Positions 23,560-34,749 of a DNA stretch of 64,000 bases are shown piece by piece. This stretch comes from Calamus simplicifolius (taxonomy: Eukaryota; Streptophyta; Magnoliopsida; Arecales; Arecaceae), in the NCBI GenBank assembly GCA_900491605.1, contig UESW01004241.1:449265-513264 (forward strand), in the 5' to 3' direction. Below the pieces are notes generated by a model. That model was given only the letters and a program-made list of their open reading frames with translations, had not been told where the DNA came from and made no database searches. The stretch's first letter is position 1. Each line of letters begins with the position of its first letter. Made by a program: the position numbers and the translations under genes.

Positions 23560-26500
23560 TAGAGTTGGGCACCAAATCATGCTGCCCATGGGCCGGCACG
23601 GTCTGGCACGAACCGGGCCATACCAGCATGGCCCATTAAATCGTGCCATATCGAGCTCAAAAAATCTGGCCTACCAATCTAGCACGGCATGGCCCATGAT
23701 GGGCCTGTGCTCATGGCATGACCCACATGGGTCTGGGCCGGCATGACTCATAAGGGCCTGATAAAAAATTTTGGTAAAAAATATTTTTTAATAAATTAAA
23801 AAATTATTAAGAATAAAAAAATTATTAATATGAAGCCACCTTAATGATGGAGGGTTTGGCATAGATCCCTATCAGTTTATTAATTTAAAATCAAAATGGT
23901 ACATGAAGGAAAGGGGGCTAGGCCTGACCTTCATAATACAATAAGAAAGAAGAAAAAATAGAGATGACTCACTTTAATAATTATATATATATATATATAA
24001 TTATAAAAATAGAGATAGCTCACTCATCAGTAATATTTGTGTCATCATCATCTTCGCTGGTTAAGTCATATCCACCTTTATCTTGAAGCTCCGCCTCAGC
24101 ATCCAACCAATCTTTGAAGTAGAGAAGCATCTCAACCGTCTCGCCAGTATCCTACTTTTCTTTTCGTCCAGAATATGCTGACCTGCACTGAAAGGAATTT
24201 TGATGTTTTTGTGGACTTTGGCACAGCTAAAATATCTTGTACAATGGCAGACATAATAGGATATTAATTTCTAACACTCTTTCACCAAGCTAATACGTCT
24301 AGATTTTCTATTTGATCTTCATCATATGCAGAATGAAGATCGTTTCGTAAATAAAATTCTAATTCATTACTTAAAGATGAAGAAGATGAAGCATGTGTGT
24401 GTCTTCTTTGTGCAATAAATAAAAAAACAGATGACGGACGAGATTTAGAAGAAGAAGTAGAGCTTTGAGCAGATATTCTAGATCCATGAATTTTGTCATC
24501 ATATAAAGTATAAATATTATTAAGAAGTCGTGTTACCTCATCTTTAATAGGTTTAGGATCTTGATTCATATTTTTACAATATTCATCAATTAAAATATTT
24601 ACGTCACTTAATTTAACTTTAAGATAAAAAATAATAGCTAAGTTATGCAAAGGATATATCCTATTCAATATTCATTCCATTTAGTTTTCATTTGACGTAT
24701 AATAGGCATTAAAACATCATCATATATATGATCTTTAAATTTTTCATTAATTACATATGATTTTTGTAAAAATGAACAAGAAGTTGGATAATAAATACCA
24801 CAAAGAACATTTATAGCATCATAAAAAATAACCAAAAAAATCTTTTAAAATTTTACCTTTATTCCAATTAGTTTCAGTCAATGTAAATCCTAATCCACGA
24901 TCATTAATATAAGCACTTAATAAGTTCTTATAAGAATATGCATCATGTAACATGGTATAGGTATTATTCCAACGAGTAATTATATCAAGTTTAAATTTTT
25001 TAAAACATTTACCATGATCTACACATAATTATTTAAATTCTTGAAGTCTTGCTTTTGAAGCATGAATAAAAAAAACTGCATTTTTAATTTTTGAAATAAC
25101 ATCTTAAATTATGTCCATACTAGATTAAACAGAAAGATTTAATATATGACATGCATATCTAATATGAAATAATTATCCATTTAAAATAGGATGCAAAGAG
25201 TCATTTAATAGTATAACAATAGAATTATTATTAGATGTATTATCAAAAGTAATAGATATTATTTTATTATTAATATTATATAAGCATGTAGTTTGATAAA
25301 TAGCATTTGAAATTTATTGTCCGAATGCGAAAAATCAAAAGCATGAAAAGTAAGAATTTGTTTATTTAGTTGCCAATTATTATCAATATAATGAGCACTA
25401 ATAGCAATAAAACAATTACTACCCAACCAAATACCAGAAATTAAAGAAACTCTGGCATTTAAATTTGAGAGAGTTTCAGTTAAACTTTGTTTCATTGCTA
25501 AAAAGTTTGTTATAGCCACTTTTCTAAATGTACGCCTATTAGTTTTTCTATAAGCAGGTTGTAGGCTAATTGAACATATTGTTCAAAATTATATGATTCA
25601 CATAAACTAAAAGGTAATTCATCCTGAACTATCCATCTTACAAGTAATTTTCTCTGATTTTCATGATTATATGCAAAATTACCTACAAGTGATCTCCTTA
25701 TATATTAAGGGTACTTTGTTGATGGGAATCATACATCCTATGAGTCTCTTGATATCTTTTTAAAAGTCCTATTCCTCAGTACTAGTATAACTGTAAAGTT
25801 TTGCATATTTTCTACATTTTACTTTGTAAACTCCATCAACCATATTCTATCAAAATCATTCCAAACATCACTAGTCCTCTTACGAGAAGAGGTTTGACCT
25901 TTACTGACATTGGCTCTAGAGAAAACTTGAAGTTGGGGATTAGTTTCCTCACCCTCATAAAAAGAATGCATGCCAAAATTACTTTCGTCATAAGATGCCA
26001 TATCTAAAATTTTTAATTAATGAATGCAAAAACTGAAAAAATTAAAAACTAACAACAAGAAGGAATTAAGAAGAGGATTAGAGGTGGAGGCGTAGAGCTG
26101 AGATTTGTGAGCTTCCTCTTGTGCTTTCGCCTCTCAACAAGAAGTGACCTCTTTCTCTTGTACTTCTCAACAAGAACCTCCTCTTGTGTAGCACTCGAAC
26201 ACTTGTTAGAGCACTTGCCACTTGCCAGAATACTTGCAAACTAAAAATTAAATTGCTAGAGCACTTGCTAGAATAGAGAAATAGTAGTAGTAGAGAAGGA
26301 GAGAAGAGTTTGTTTGGTGTGGTGAGAATGAAAGAGGAATGGGCTGTTTATAGAAGTCCCAATTTTTTTTTCGAAAATACCCTTCAATATAGTTGTTATA
26401 TGGCTGTTGAGGGAGGGAGGGTAAAATGGTCAAAACCCCCCCCATATGACTGTTTATAGTCATTTCTAGCCGTTTTCAATGGCTAGAAACGACTATATAG

Positions 26501-26643
26501 CCGTTAGGGCCGTGTCGGGTCGATTTTTTTTTTTGTCGTGCCATGCTCGGCATTGTCCGTTTATTACTGGGCCATTCAGGCACGGCTCAGCTATTGGTGC
26601 AGCCTGGTGGGCCTGGGTATGGCACGGCCCAGTGCTCAAGTAT
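23560..26643 (-). mobile_element. hAT-superfamily DNA transposon (~3.1 kb)
   Basis: The two ends carry inverted GC-rich subterminal motifs (GGGCCGGCACGG at the left, GGCACGGCCCAG at the right) next to short terminal repeats (AGAGTTGGGCAC versus the reverse complement ACTTGAGCAC). The identical decamer GATGATGACT abuts both sides (23551-23560 and 26644-26653) and contains the 8-bp target duplication. The exact 8 bp are ambiguous because of the GAT repeats. The interior codes for hAT transposase remnants on the - strand. It is inserted in the LTR of element D. Confidence 0.8.
24040..26001 (-). pseudogene. hAT transposase remnant
   Basis: The N-terminal frame (complement of 25819-26001) starts MASYDESNFGMH and reaches TSDVWNDFDRIW, the start of a BED-type zinc finger as in plant RICESLEEPER-like hAT proteins. 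The middle (about 24700-25800) survives only as short frames. The C-terminal part (complement of 24282-24668) holds an acidic/serine stretch and ELEFYLRNDLHSAYDEDQIENLDVLAW, which leads into the hAT dimerisation domain. Beyond it PIMSAIVQDILAVP and a shifted DEKKSRI stretch are visible down to about 24040. Many stops are present, so no active transposase is encoded. Confidence 0.8.
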
Positions 26644-27170
26644 GATGATGACTTTTTAGGTGGAATGTCAGATTGGGTAGAGTTTGTTCCATCTGAACTG
26701 AGTGATTGGAGCCTCATGATGAATAATAACTTTTAGGACAGAATGTCAGAATTGATGGAGTTTGTCCTATCTAATCTGAGTGATCGCAGGCAAATAGATG
26801 AGTCCAATCCCATCGGACATGTGGGCCGCAAATAATTGGTGGGCCATAGCTTGTTAAATTGGAGGCCGCTTTGGAGGCTGGGGTCAAGTCTGAAGACGAG
26901 GCCGCCTTGAAGACTAGGGCCGAGTCCGAAGATAAGACTGTCTTGGAGGTTGGGACCAAATCCAAAAACGAGGCCGCTTCAACTTTCACCGTAACTTTGA
27001 TCGTTAACTTATACGTGGCTTTATCAGTCGCATCAATTTTCATTGCCACAACCAAGTTAGATTGGTTGTAATTGGGAGCATGACAGACAACCCGAATGGG
27101 CATGCAGCTTGGGCACGTGAAAACGATGAATGAATACAAAATATGGATGCGGAGGCGGCTTCAGCCATTC

Positions 27171-28077
27171 AATTATACCTTCCATTACTCACGATTTTAA
27201 AAGGAAGGAGTTAAAGGATCAGGGGTGACACGGGAGCTTTTCATTTAGCTCTGGTTATTTCATCTCCAATGTTGATTTCGGTGTTCAGATGAATGTGTTC
27301 TGAAGAGTGGAAGGGGATTAAGTACTAATTAGCAATGAAAGCACTGGTTAGTGAAGTTCTTTACTCTTCTGGATATGAAGTTGGGATGGCGGTATAGGTT
27401 ACACTTGCACAATGGTCATGACTGAGATCCGTTCTACAAATCCATTTACTGTAGATGAATGCAACATGTCCAGAGACAGACACCATAAGTTTCTTAGCCT
27501 TTGTCTGCTAGCTAATCTTAGACCTTCTGGCACCTGATCAAAGCCTGAAAAATATTCAGTTTCTTTTACTTGTAGGCCATTCAAGCATAATCAAAGCAAC
27601 TTCAAAAACTTGATACTGTTTTTGACTGCCGAGAGCGTTAAGAATGTGAGCTAAAATTGGTTCATTCTTCATTTAATCATAGGACGCAGGGCAGAGGAAA
27701 GAGCCAAACAATTTAGTCTTTCGGTAGTCAGTGGTGTTCCCATCACGCCTGCCTAGTTCAGACAAAATTGTAACAATAATCTCAACTCAATTATACCATG
27801 CATCGACCAAATACTGATCAATTGGTCACATGGTTGTGAAATCATGGCAAGCTTCCTTTTTTTATCATTATAATTTATTCCAATCCATCTCAAAGATAGA
27901 CGCTTGAGGGCATTGAGATTCAAAGATTCTAAAATTTCATTGCATACCAAAAAAGACCAAGATTAATCTATAGTACGTCATTTTCAGAAGAAAACAATAG
28001 GTCCCATGAAGAATGGATCCATCAAAATGGATCGAGCCACATTCTTATAGCAGCATGGGAGAAAAAAAAAATCCAAA
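27171..28077. other. Spacer between elements D and B, unrecognised
   Basis: Two short - strand frames occur (complement of 27399-27584, containing FDQVPEGLRLASRQRLRNLW; complement of 27753-27950, containing LESLNLNALKRLSLRWIG). They have a plausible protein-like composition but no family I recognise. They could be exon remnants of a disrupted gene or an older transposon. No splice model is supported. Confidence 0.35.
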
Positions 28078-28245
28078 CTATATGTTGAGGGGTAAAATCG
28101 CCACTGCATCAATAATCGTGCAAGGGGTTAGGATCAACCCTGACTCCACTTGCTGTGCAATACCCGCTAGAGATGAATCAGCCTCAGTGGATCGGGGCGC
28201 CTTAGTCCCCCAGCGAGCCAAGGACTCCCAAGGCGCGGATCACAT

Positions 28246-28440
28246 CTCTCGGCCTCAACCGAGCTATCCCTGACTCTTGGCCTCAGCCGAGCTATCCTCG
28301 TCTCTCGGCCTCAGCCGAGCTATAACATCTCTCGGCCTCAGCCGAGCTATCCCTGTCTCTCGGCCTCATCCGAGCGACCCTATCTCTCGGCCTCAGCCAA
28401 GCTGTTCCTATCTCTCGGCCCCAGCCGAGCCATTCCTATC
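28246..28440. repeat. Hairpin-forming ~28-bp tandem array in 5' LTR of element B
   Basis: Seven units of about 28 bp. Each contains CTCGGCCTCAGCCGAG or a close variant, which can fold as a 6-bp stem (CTCGGC/GCCGAG) with a CTCA loop, followed by a CTATCCCTAT-like spacer. The 3' LTR holds eight such units (about 52733-52945). Confidence 0.85.
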
Positions 28441-28696
28441 CTTATGCCCCGGCCAAACTTAGGCACTCAAGCACCTCTGCGGAATCTGGTGCGGGAGAGT
28501 TCAAACAAAAATCATACCCAAGAGTGGCCTAGAGCCCTAGAGCCTACACCGTCTCCGAATCCCAAGACATCAACCAGCTCTCCCAGCCGTCGATCCTCTA
28601 ACTAACGAGATACAAATCTTACTGACCTCATAACAAACTGGATTCGAATCCTAACAGCTTTCGGACCCATGACGCTCCCAAGGAATCAGGTGATCC

Positions 28697-28706
28697 TCTA
28701 TAAATA
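28697..28706 (+). promoter_or_regulatory. TATA box of element B 5' LTR
   Basis: TCTATAAATAGA-type box, conserved in the 3' LTR (CTATAAATAG, 53211-53220). It lies about 250 bp downstream of the hairpin array and just before a pyrimidine-rich start region. Confidence 0.65.
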
Positions 28707-29000
28707 GAACTGTCTCCCGGTTTTTTAGGTATGCGCACTTGCTTACTGGCCTACTCTCCTTCTACCTCTGCTCACCCCTTCCCACCATTAACGCTCTGCT
28801 CAGAGCTCTTGAGAGGAGAGACTCTTCAGCGAGAGCCTTCTCCTCACATTTGTTGATTGCCGATCCCCGCTGATTTGAGCGTCGGAGGGTCTTCCGCGGA
28901 GGGCCACCCCCAATGCCTCTCACGTGAGGATTGTTTTGCAGGTCCGCCCAGGAGGGAGCCCGATCGCTTCCGAGTTGGAGGACAGATTTCAGCAGCAACA

Positions 29001-29020
29001 AATTGGTGCTAGAGGAAGGA
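29001..29020 (+). promoter_or_regulatory. Primer-binding site of element B
   Basis: AATTGGTGCTAGAGGAAGGA follows the LTR end CAACA directly. The tRNA is not assigned. Confidence 0.6.
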
Positions 29021-29085
29021 CCCTCAAGTCCCATAAAATTGTGATCCAGGAGACAAGGATCTCGATCTGAAAGAGAACCTCTCCC

Positions 29086-30720
29086 ATGGCCAATCGAAGA
29101 AAGGCTACCTCCGAAGCCCGAGATCAGGTCACCTCCCAAAGACCTGATCCGGTGAGCAGCGTAGCGCCACCACCACCACCAGTTGAAACCCCATCGCCAC
29201 CGGTGGCTCCAGTGACCCAGGACCAGTTTTTCTCGCTGGTCCAATAGGTCCAAGCTCTGGCCAATCTGATCCAGGGGCGCTTTGAAGCTCCCCGTGCAGC
29301 TGCCCCTACTCGGCACCTTCCTGAGGAGAATGTGGTCCCCGCTCATCCAGTGGTCTCTTCTTCCGACCCGCATGGGGTTGCAGACCCCCCTGTCGCCCTA
29401 AGGAAGCTGAGCCAGCCCCCCAAGGGGTCTACGGCAAGGATCTCCCCCGATCTCGGCGGGCCCGATCCCTTTCTCTGGTGTTCTCTCGTCACGACTCAAA
29501 CCGTCTCATCTCTCTTCTTGCCCAGCTCCTCCTGCTGTGCCAGAGGAGATCCGCCGACAACTCCGGAAGATGCGTCAGGAGTTGGACGCCGCCAAGCAAG
29601 CCCATCCGGTCCAGCATAAAGCAGAGCAGGGCATTCCCTTCTCTAAGGAGATCATGGAGGAAGTGATTCCCTCCCACGTCAAGCTGCCCGCCATCGAGCA
29701 TTACCATGGATCCTCCGATCCCGATGACCATCTCAGCAGCTTCCGATCGATCATGATGTTCCACGGGGCATCAGATGCAATCCTCTGCCGCGCCTTCCTT
29801 TCCACCCTCAGGGGATCCACTCGAACTTGGTTCAATGCCTTGAAGCCAGGTTCTGTTGGTTCATTTGATGAGCTGAGCCGCCTCTTCATCAGCCAATTTG
29901 TCAGCAGCCGTCGCCATCGGCGGAGACCTGACTCCCTCTCTGAGGTCAAGCAGAGAGGGGGAGTCTTTGAAGAAATATCTCGGCCGTTTCAATACGGCCA
30001 TGATGGAAGTGGACCACCTTAATCATGAGGTGGCCATATCCGTCCTAGCAGGCGGAGTGCTAAAGGAGAGTGACTTCTACCTGGCGCTGGAGGTCAGCTA
30101 CCCTCTGAACCTCTTCGACATGATGGCCCAGGCGGACAAGTACGCCAGAGTCGAGGCATTGCAGAGGGCTGCCCGCACCGAGCTGACAAGGAAGAAGGAG
30201 TCCAAGGGCTCGGATAAGCATCGATCCGCCCGCCAGCAGAGCCCACCTCGCCGCCAAAGGGTTCCTCCGCCGCCGCCAAGGAACCGCACCCGGAGCCCAC
30301 ATAGGAGGTTCAACCAGTTCACTCCGCTCACTGCCCCGAGGGTGGAGATCCTCATGGAGATAGAGCGCCAACTCCCTCGACCACCTCCTCTCCGAGGGAA
30401 TGCGGCCTGAAGAGACCCCGTCAAATATTGCCGCTACCATCGGGATCATGGCCATGACACCGAGGAGTGCTAGCAACTGAAGAATAAAATTGAGAGGCTC
30501 ATCCAGCGGGGTAGGCTGGACCAATTCAAGAGAGCACCCGAGCCAAGAAACGGGGGCGACCGCCAGCCTGAGCCCCAGCAGCCTCCTCCTTCAAATCCTC
30601 CTATCGCTGGCCACATCAATGTGATCGAGGCAGTCGGTTGTCCGTCGAGCTGGCAGGATGATGAAGAAGGTTCAGCGCCAAAGAAAGTGCGGACCAACAA
30701 GCTCTCCTTTTCCGACAGCG
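29086..30720 (+). pseudogene. gag: Element B gag
   Basis: The start MANRRKATSEARDQ (29086) follows the PBS by about 65 bp. It leads into a proline-rich N-terminus with an in-frame stop near 29248, then shifts frame. The Retrotrans_gag core appears from 29537 (HYHGSSDPDDHLSSFRSIM; RTWFNALKPGS; LFISQFVSSRRHRRRPDSL). A further shift near 29965 moves to the frame holding YLGRFNTAMMEVDHLN and a basic arginine-rich tail. The intact zinc-knuckle-like motif KYCRYHRDHGHDTEEC (C-x2-H-x4-H-x4-C, about 30424-30471) follows a stop. The core resembles element A gag only distantly. Confidence 0.83.
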
Positions 30721-31265
30721 ACCTCCAAGAGATATAGTTCTCGCATGACGATGCATTGGTTGTATCCCTCAATCTTAACAATTATGATGTAGACCGAATC
30801 CTTATTGATAGTGGGAGCTCTGTCAACGTTTTGTATCTTGATGTGTTTGTGAAGATGAAACTGCTTATGGAGAATCTCCGAGCCGTGGACTCCACCCTAA
30901 TGGGGTTCACCGACGATGTTATTACCCCAGAGGGGGTCGTGACCTTGACGGTCCGTGCGGGAACTTGGCCCAGTGTTGCCACTGTTCATACAGATTTTTT
31001 GGTGACCAAGCTTCGGTCGCCCTACAATGCAATTTTTGGAAGACCCGACCTGATGTCCCTTAGAGCCGCTGTCTCCATCCCACACCTAGCAATGAAGTTC
31101 CCTACCGGATGGGAAGTAGGAGTAGTTTGAGGAAACCAAGCTGTAGCTCGGCAGTGCTTCGTCACTAGCCTTCAATCCAAACTGCCCGAGGTTGATGAGC
31201 TGGACGCTCGAGAGGATTTTGCCAAGAAATGAGTAGAACCAACCGAAGAGCTGGAGGAGGTACCG
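30721..31265 (+). pseudogene. Element B aspartic protease
   Basis: The frame from 30756 has the active site ILIDSGSSVNVLYLD (D-S-G at 30807-30815) and the second block PYNAIFGRPDLM (about 31020). A stop at 31128-31130 truncates it, and another stop lies near 31230 in the linker, although the reading frame itself continues into RT. The role, maturation of Gag-Pol, follows from the family. Confidence 0.83.
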
Positions 31266-33208
31266 TTGGACGAAGCCCGACCTGACCGAGCCATAAGGAT
31301 CGGGTCGCTACTGAAAGGGAAGCCCCGATTGGAGCTGATTGACTTCCTTCGAAAGAATGCCGATGTCTTTGCCTGGTCCGCCTCTAATATACCTGGAATC
31401 AGCCCAGACGTTCTCGTCCACCATCTTAATGTTGACGAGATGTCCCGGCCCGTGAAGCAGAAGAAAAGGAGCTTCGTTCCTGACCGATAGAGGTCAATTG
31501 AGGAAGAAGTCGACAAGCTCATCAAGGCAAATTTCATTCGGAAGGTAAATTATCCCAACTGGCTGTCCAATGTTGTCATGGTGAAGAAGTCGAATGGTAA
31601 ATGGCGGATCTGCATCGACTTCACCAACCTTAATAAAGCATGCCTGAAGGACAGCTTCTCTCTCCCTCGGGTCGACCAGCTTGTGGATGCCACTTCTGGT
31701 CATCAGATGTTGACCTTCATGGATGCATATTCAGGCTACAATCAAATCCGAATGGCGTTCGAGGATGAAGAAAAGACCGCTTCATAACCGACCGAGGTAC
31801 TTATTGTTGCCGCGTCATGCTTTTTGGTCTGAAAAATGCAAGTGCTACTTACCAAAGGCTGATTAACAAAGTCTTCAAGGAGCAAATCGGGCGAAACATG
31901 GAGGTATATGTCGACGATATGCTGGTCAAAAGCAAAGAAGCATCCCAGCATATTGAGGATCTTTCTGAGAGCTTCGCGATACTCCAAAAATATCAGATGA
32001 AGCTCAACCCAACAAAATGCACCTTCGGTGTCAACTCTAGAAAGTTCTTGGGCTTCATGGTTTCTCAGCGGGGCATTGAAGCCAATCCGCAGAAGATTCA
32101 AGCCCTCCGGCAAATGGCACCCCCAACATCTGTCAAAGAGGTCCAGTGCCTGACTGGAAGGATCGCGGCTCTCAATCGCTTTGTGGCTCGATCGGCTGAG
32201 AGATGCCTTCCTTTCTTTAAAGCTCTCCGATCTGCCAAGTATTTCCAATGGTCCACCGAATGTCAGAAATCATTCGAGGACCTCAAGAGATATCTCAACT
32301 CTCCACCTCTCCTCAGCAGTCCGAATCCAGGAGAAGTGTTATTTCTGTACTTAGCAGTTTCAGAATGCGTAGTTGGCTCAGTGCTGGTTAGAGAAGAGAA
32401 CAAGACCCAAAAGCCGATCTACTATGTTAGCAAGCTGCTCCGAGACGCTAAGACAAGATACACCCGAATCGAGAAGTTTGTGTTGGCCCTGATAATGTCG
32501 GTTCAGAGGTTGCGGCCATATTTCCAGGCGTATTCTGTGACGATCCTTACCGACCAACCTATCAAGGCGGTGGTCTGTCGCCCAGAGACATCAGGAAGAA
32601 TGGCCAAATTGGCCATCGAGCTAAGCGAGCATGATATCCGATACCAACCTCGCCTGGCCATCAAAGTGCAAGTTCTAGCTGATTTCCTCCTCGAATGTAC
32701 CATCCCAGAGGATGGCTCCACTCCAAACTTTTCTGAGCATCCGAGACCTGACGCCCTGTGGCTGCTCTATGTCGACGGATCATCTAACGCCCATGGCTCT
32801 GGCGCTGGCTTAGTCCTCACCAGCCCAAAGGGGGCAATCTTCGAGTACGGTGTTCGCTTCTCCTTCCCAGCCTCCAACAATAAAGCAAAATATGAAGCTC
32901 TGCTTGCTGGACTCCAAATCGCCCATGACCTTAAAGCAAAGAAGCTGAATGCCTTTACCGACTCTCAATTGGTAGCTGGTCATGTGCGGGGCGAATTTGA
33001 GGCCCGGGAGCCGAGCATGACTCGGTACCTTCAACAGGTGTGGGACTTGCTTTCCCACTTCTCTGAATTTAAAGTCATTCAGAACCCAAGATCCGAGAAT
33101 GCACGCGCCGACCTATTGTTTCGGCTGGCAACTGTGGAGTCGATGGATTCCGAGTGGAAGTTTCCCCTGGAGATTCTGGAAAGGCCTAGCATCGCGGAGG
33201 TAGACTGA
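31266..33208 (+). pseudogene. Element B reverse transcriptase and dual RNase H
   Basis: The linker block NADVFAWSASNIPGI leads to RT: VVMVKKSNGKWRICIDFTNL, LTFMDAYSGYNQIRM, then a frameshift near 31785. The rest is a single 463-residue open frame from 31817: MLFGLKNASATYQRLINKVF, catalytic YVDD at 31905-31916, connection, RNase H (VLFLYLAVSECVVGSVLVR) and a second RNase H (WLLYVDGSSNAHGSGAGLVL, FTDSQLVAGHVRGEFEARE). It ends in a stop at 33208. The second RNase H is the Tat-lineage marker. Stops at 31488-31490 and the shift inactivate it. Confidence 0.9.
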
Positions 33209-34467
33209 GTGATGCAGGTCAAGGCCGAACCATCCTGGTTCGACCCCATACTGAGGTATCTTAAAGAAGGGTCGCTCCCAGCCGACCGAAAGAAAGCAAG
33301 GAAGCTAAAATGCAAGCCACCCACTATGTGCTGATCGACGACCAGTTATATAAGCAGTCCTTCTCCATGCCGCTACTCAAGTGCCTTTGCCCATCCGAAA
33401 CTGATTATGCTTTCCGGGAGGTACATGAGGGAATTTGCCGCAACCATCTGGGGAGCCGGTCCTTATGCCACAAGGTGTTGCACCAAGGATACTATTGGCC
33501 CACCATGCAAAAAGATGCTGACAACCTCATCCGAGCTTGTGACCCATGTCAGAGACATTCCAACATCCAGAGGCTTCCCTCCGCCAGTTTAGTCCCTATT
33601 TCCTCCGCTTGGCCCTTTGCTATGTGGGGGATGGATATTCTTGGCCCTTTTCCCCTCGCCACTGGACATAGAAAGTTCTTGTTTGTCGCCATCGACTACT
33701 TCACCAAGTGGGTGGAGGCCGAGGCAGTTGCTCAAATAACCGAAGCTCGAGCCAGGGACTTCGTGTGGAGATCCATTATCTGCCGCTTCGGCCTTCCGCA
33801 TACTATTATCACCGACAATGAAAAGCAATTTGACAACCCAAAGTTCCGGGGTTTCTATGAGGAGCATGGAATCTGCCACCGCCTTACGTCGGTAGGGCAT
33901 CCGCAAGCCAACGGAGAAGCCGAAGTAACTAACCGAACCCTGCTTCAAGGGATCAAGGCTCGGCTTGCTAGAGCCCGGGGCAGGTGGGCGGATGAACTTC
34001 ACCACGACCTATGGGCCTACCGCACCACCCAAAGAATCTCCACTGGCGAGACCCCATTCTGGATGGCCTTCGGCGCGGAAGCCATCATCTCCGTGGAGAT
34101 AGGGCTTCCTTCTCCACGAGTGGAGAGCTACTCGGAGGAAGCCAACGATGAGCAGCTCCGCACCGACCTCGATCTGGTGGAAGAGATCAGAGAGAAAGCT
34201 CGAATCAGAGTAGCTGCATACCAGCAAAGAGTGGCTTGTTATCATGCCTCCAGAGTCAAAGGAAAATCCTTCTTACCTGGTGATCTTGTCCTCCGGAAAG
34301 CATCCGTCTCCAAGCCACTAGAGCAAGGAAAGCTGTCTCCGAACTGAGAAGGCCCTTATCAAGTGGCGGAAGTCATCGGACCTGACACCTACAAGCTTCA
34401 GGATCTGAGCGAAAAATCTATTCCCCGAACGTGGAATTCGGACAATCTTCGCATATACTATCAGTAG
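33209..34467 (+). pseudogene. Element B integrase
   Basis: A frame from 33310 runs 345 residues. It has the HHCC zinc-binding region (HEGICRNHLG, CDPCQRH), the rve core with the catalytic triad in GMDILGPFPLATG, ITDNEKQFDNPKF and HPQANGEAEVTNR, and the C-terminal GDLVLRKASVSKP. A stop at 34345-34347 interrupts the last 40 codons, which continue in frame (EGPYQVAEVIGPDTYKL, TWNSDNLRIYYQ) to the true stop near 34467. In the second motif the usual DNG reads DNE, a possible point mutation. Confidence 0.9.
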
Positions 34468-34749
34468 GGTACGCTTTCTATAGACTTGCCCCATTTGCAG
34501 CTTCGGCATCTTGTTTCTATTATTCGCGGCATGACCGCTACAATAGTTTTTCCGAAAAAGTCATAATAGAAAATAGATGCTTCTTATGCATCCATTCTCG
34601 GCACAACCGAGCTATCTCCGTACCTCGGCTGGGCCGAGTCTTGAGCTAAATCTCCGTACCTCGGCTGGGTCGAGTCCTATTTCACAAAGACTTGGTATGG
34701 CCGAGTACCCCCAGTGCGGCTAGGGACCAAGTGATCTCCAAAACTTTGA

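Larger units (their letters stand above)
16725..27170 (-). mobile_element. Element D: decayed minus-strand relative of element A, lacking a 3' LTR
   Basis: On the - strand the order from high to low coordinate is: LTR (about 27170 to 23300, interrupted), gag, protease, RT, two RNase H domains, integrase, then a tandem array. Peptides closely match element A (FDACRRIPWVIDSLF in gag; SDMPGIPSKVITHKLNIDP before RT; YCYKVMPFGLKN in RT; WGIDILGPFPPASG in integrase), so both belong to one family or sister families. The PBS and U5 end are not recognisable, and no second LTR is found beyond the array; the LINE abuts it at about 16720. Many differences from A look like C-to-T or G-to-A changes. Two DNA transposons are inserted in it. 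The high-coordinate boundary is approximate. Confidence 0.82.
23300..27170 (-). repeat. LTR of element D, split by a hAT transposon
   Basis: On the - strand, the segment near 23300-23500 contains TTCTTGCAGGTCTAG (compare TTCTTTGCAGGCAACC in the element A LTR), preceded by a TATA-like CCATAAAATGGG around 23497-23508. This suggests U5/R and core promoter. U3 continues beyond the hAT insertion at about 26653-27170, where GAGGCCGC...GAGTCCGAAGA-type repeats and a duplicated AGAATGTCAGA...GAGTTTGT block occur. The start of the LTR is not sharply defined. Confidence 0.55.
28083..29000 (+). repeat. 5' LTR of element B
   Basis: A 918-bp LTR, TGTTGAGGGG to CAGCAACA. It contains a U3 hairpin array, a TATA box, a CT-rich start zone and a U5 with TTTTGCAGGTCCGCC. 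The 3' LTR counterpart is 955 bp. Confidence 0.94.
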
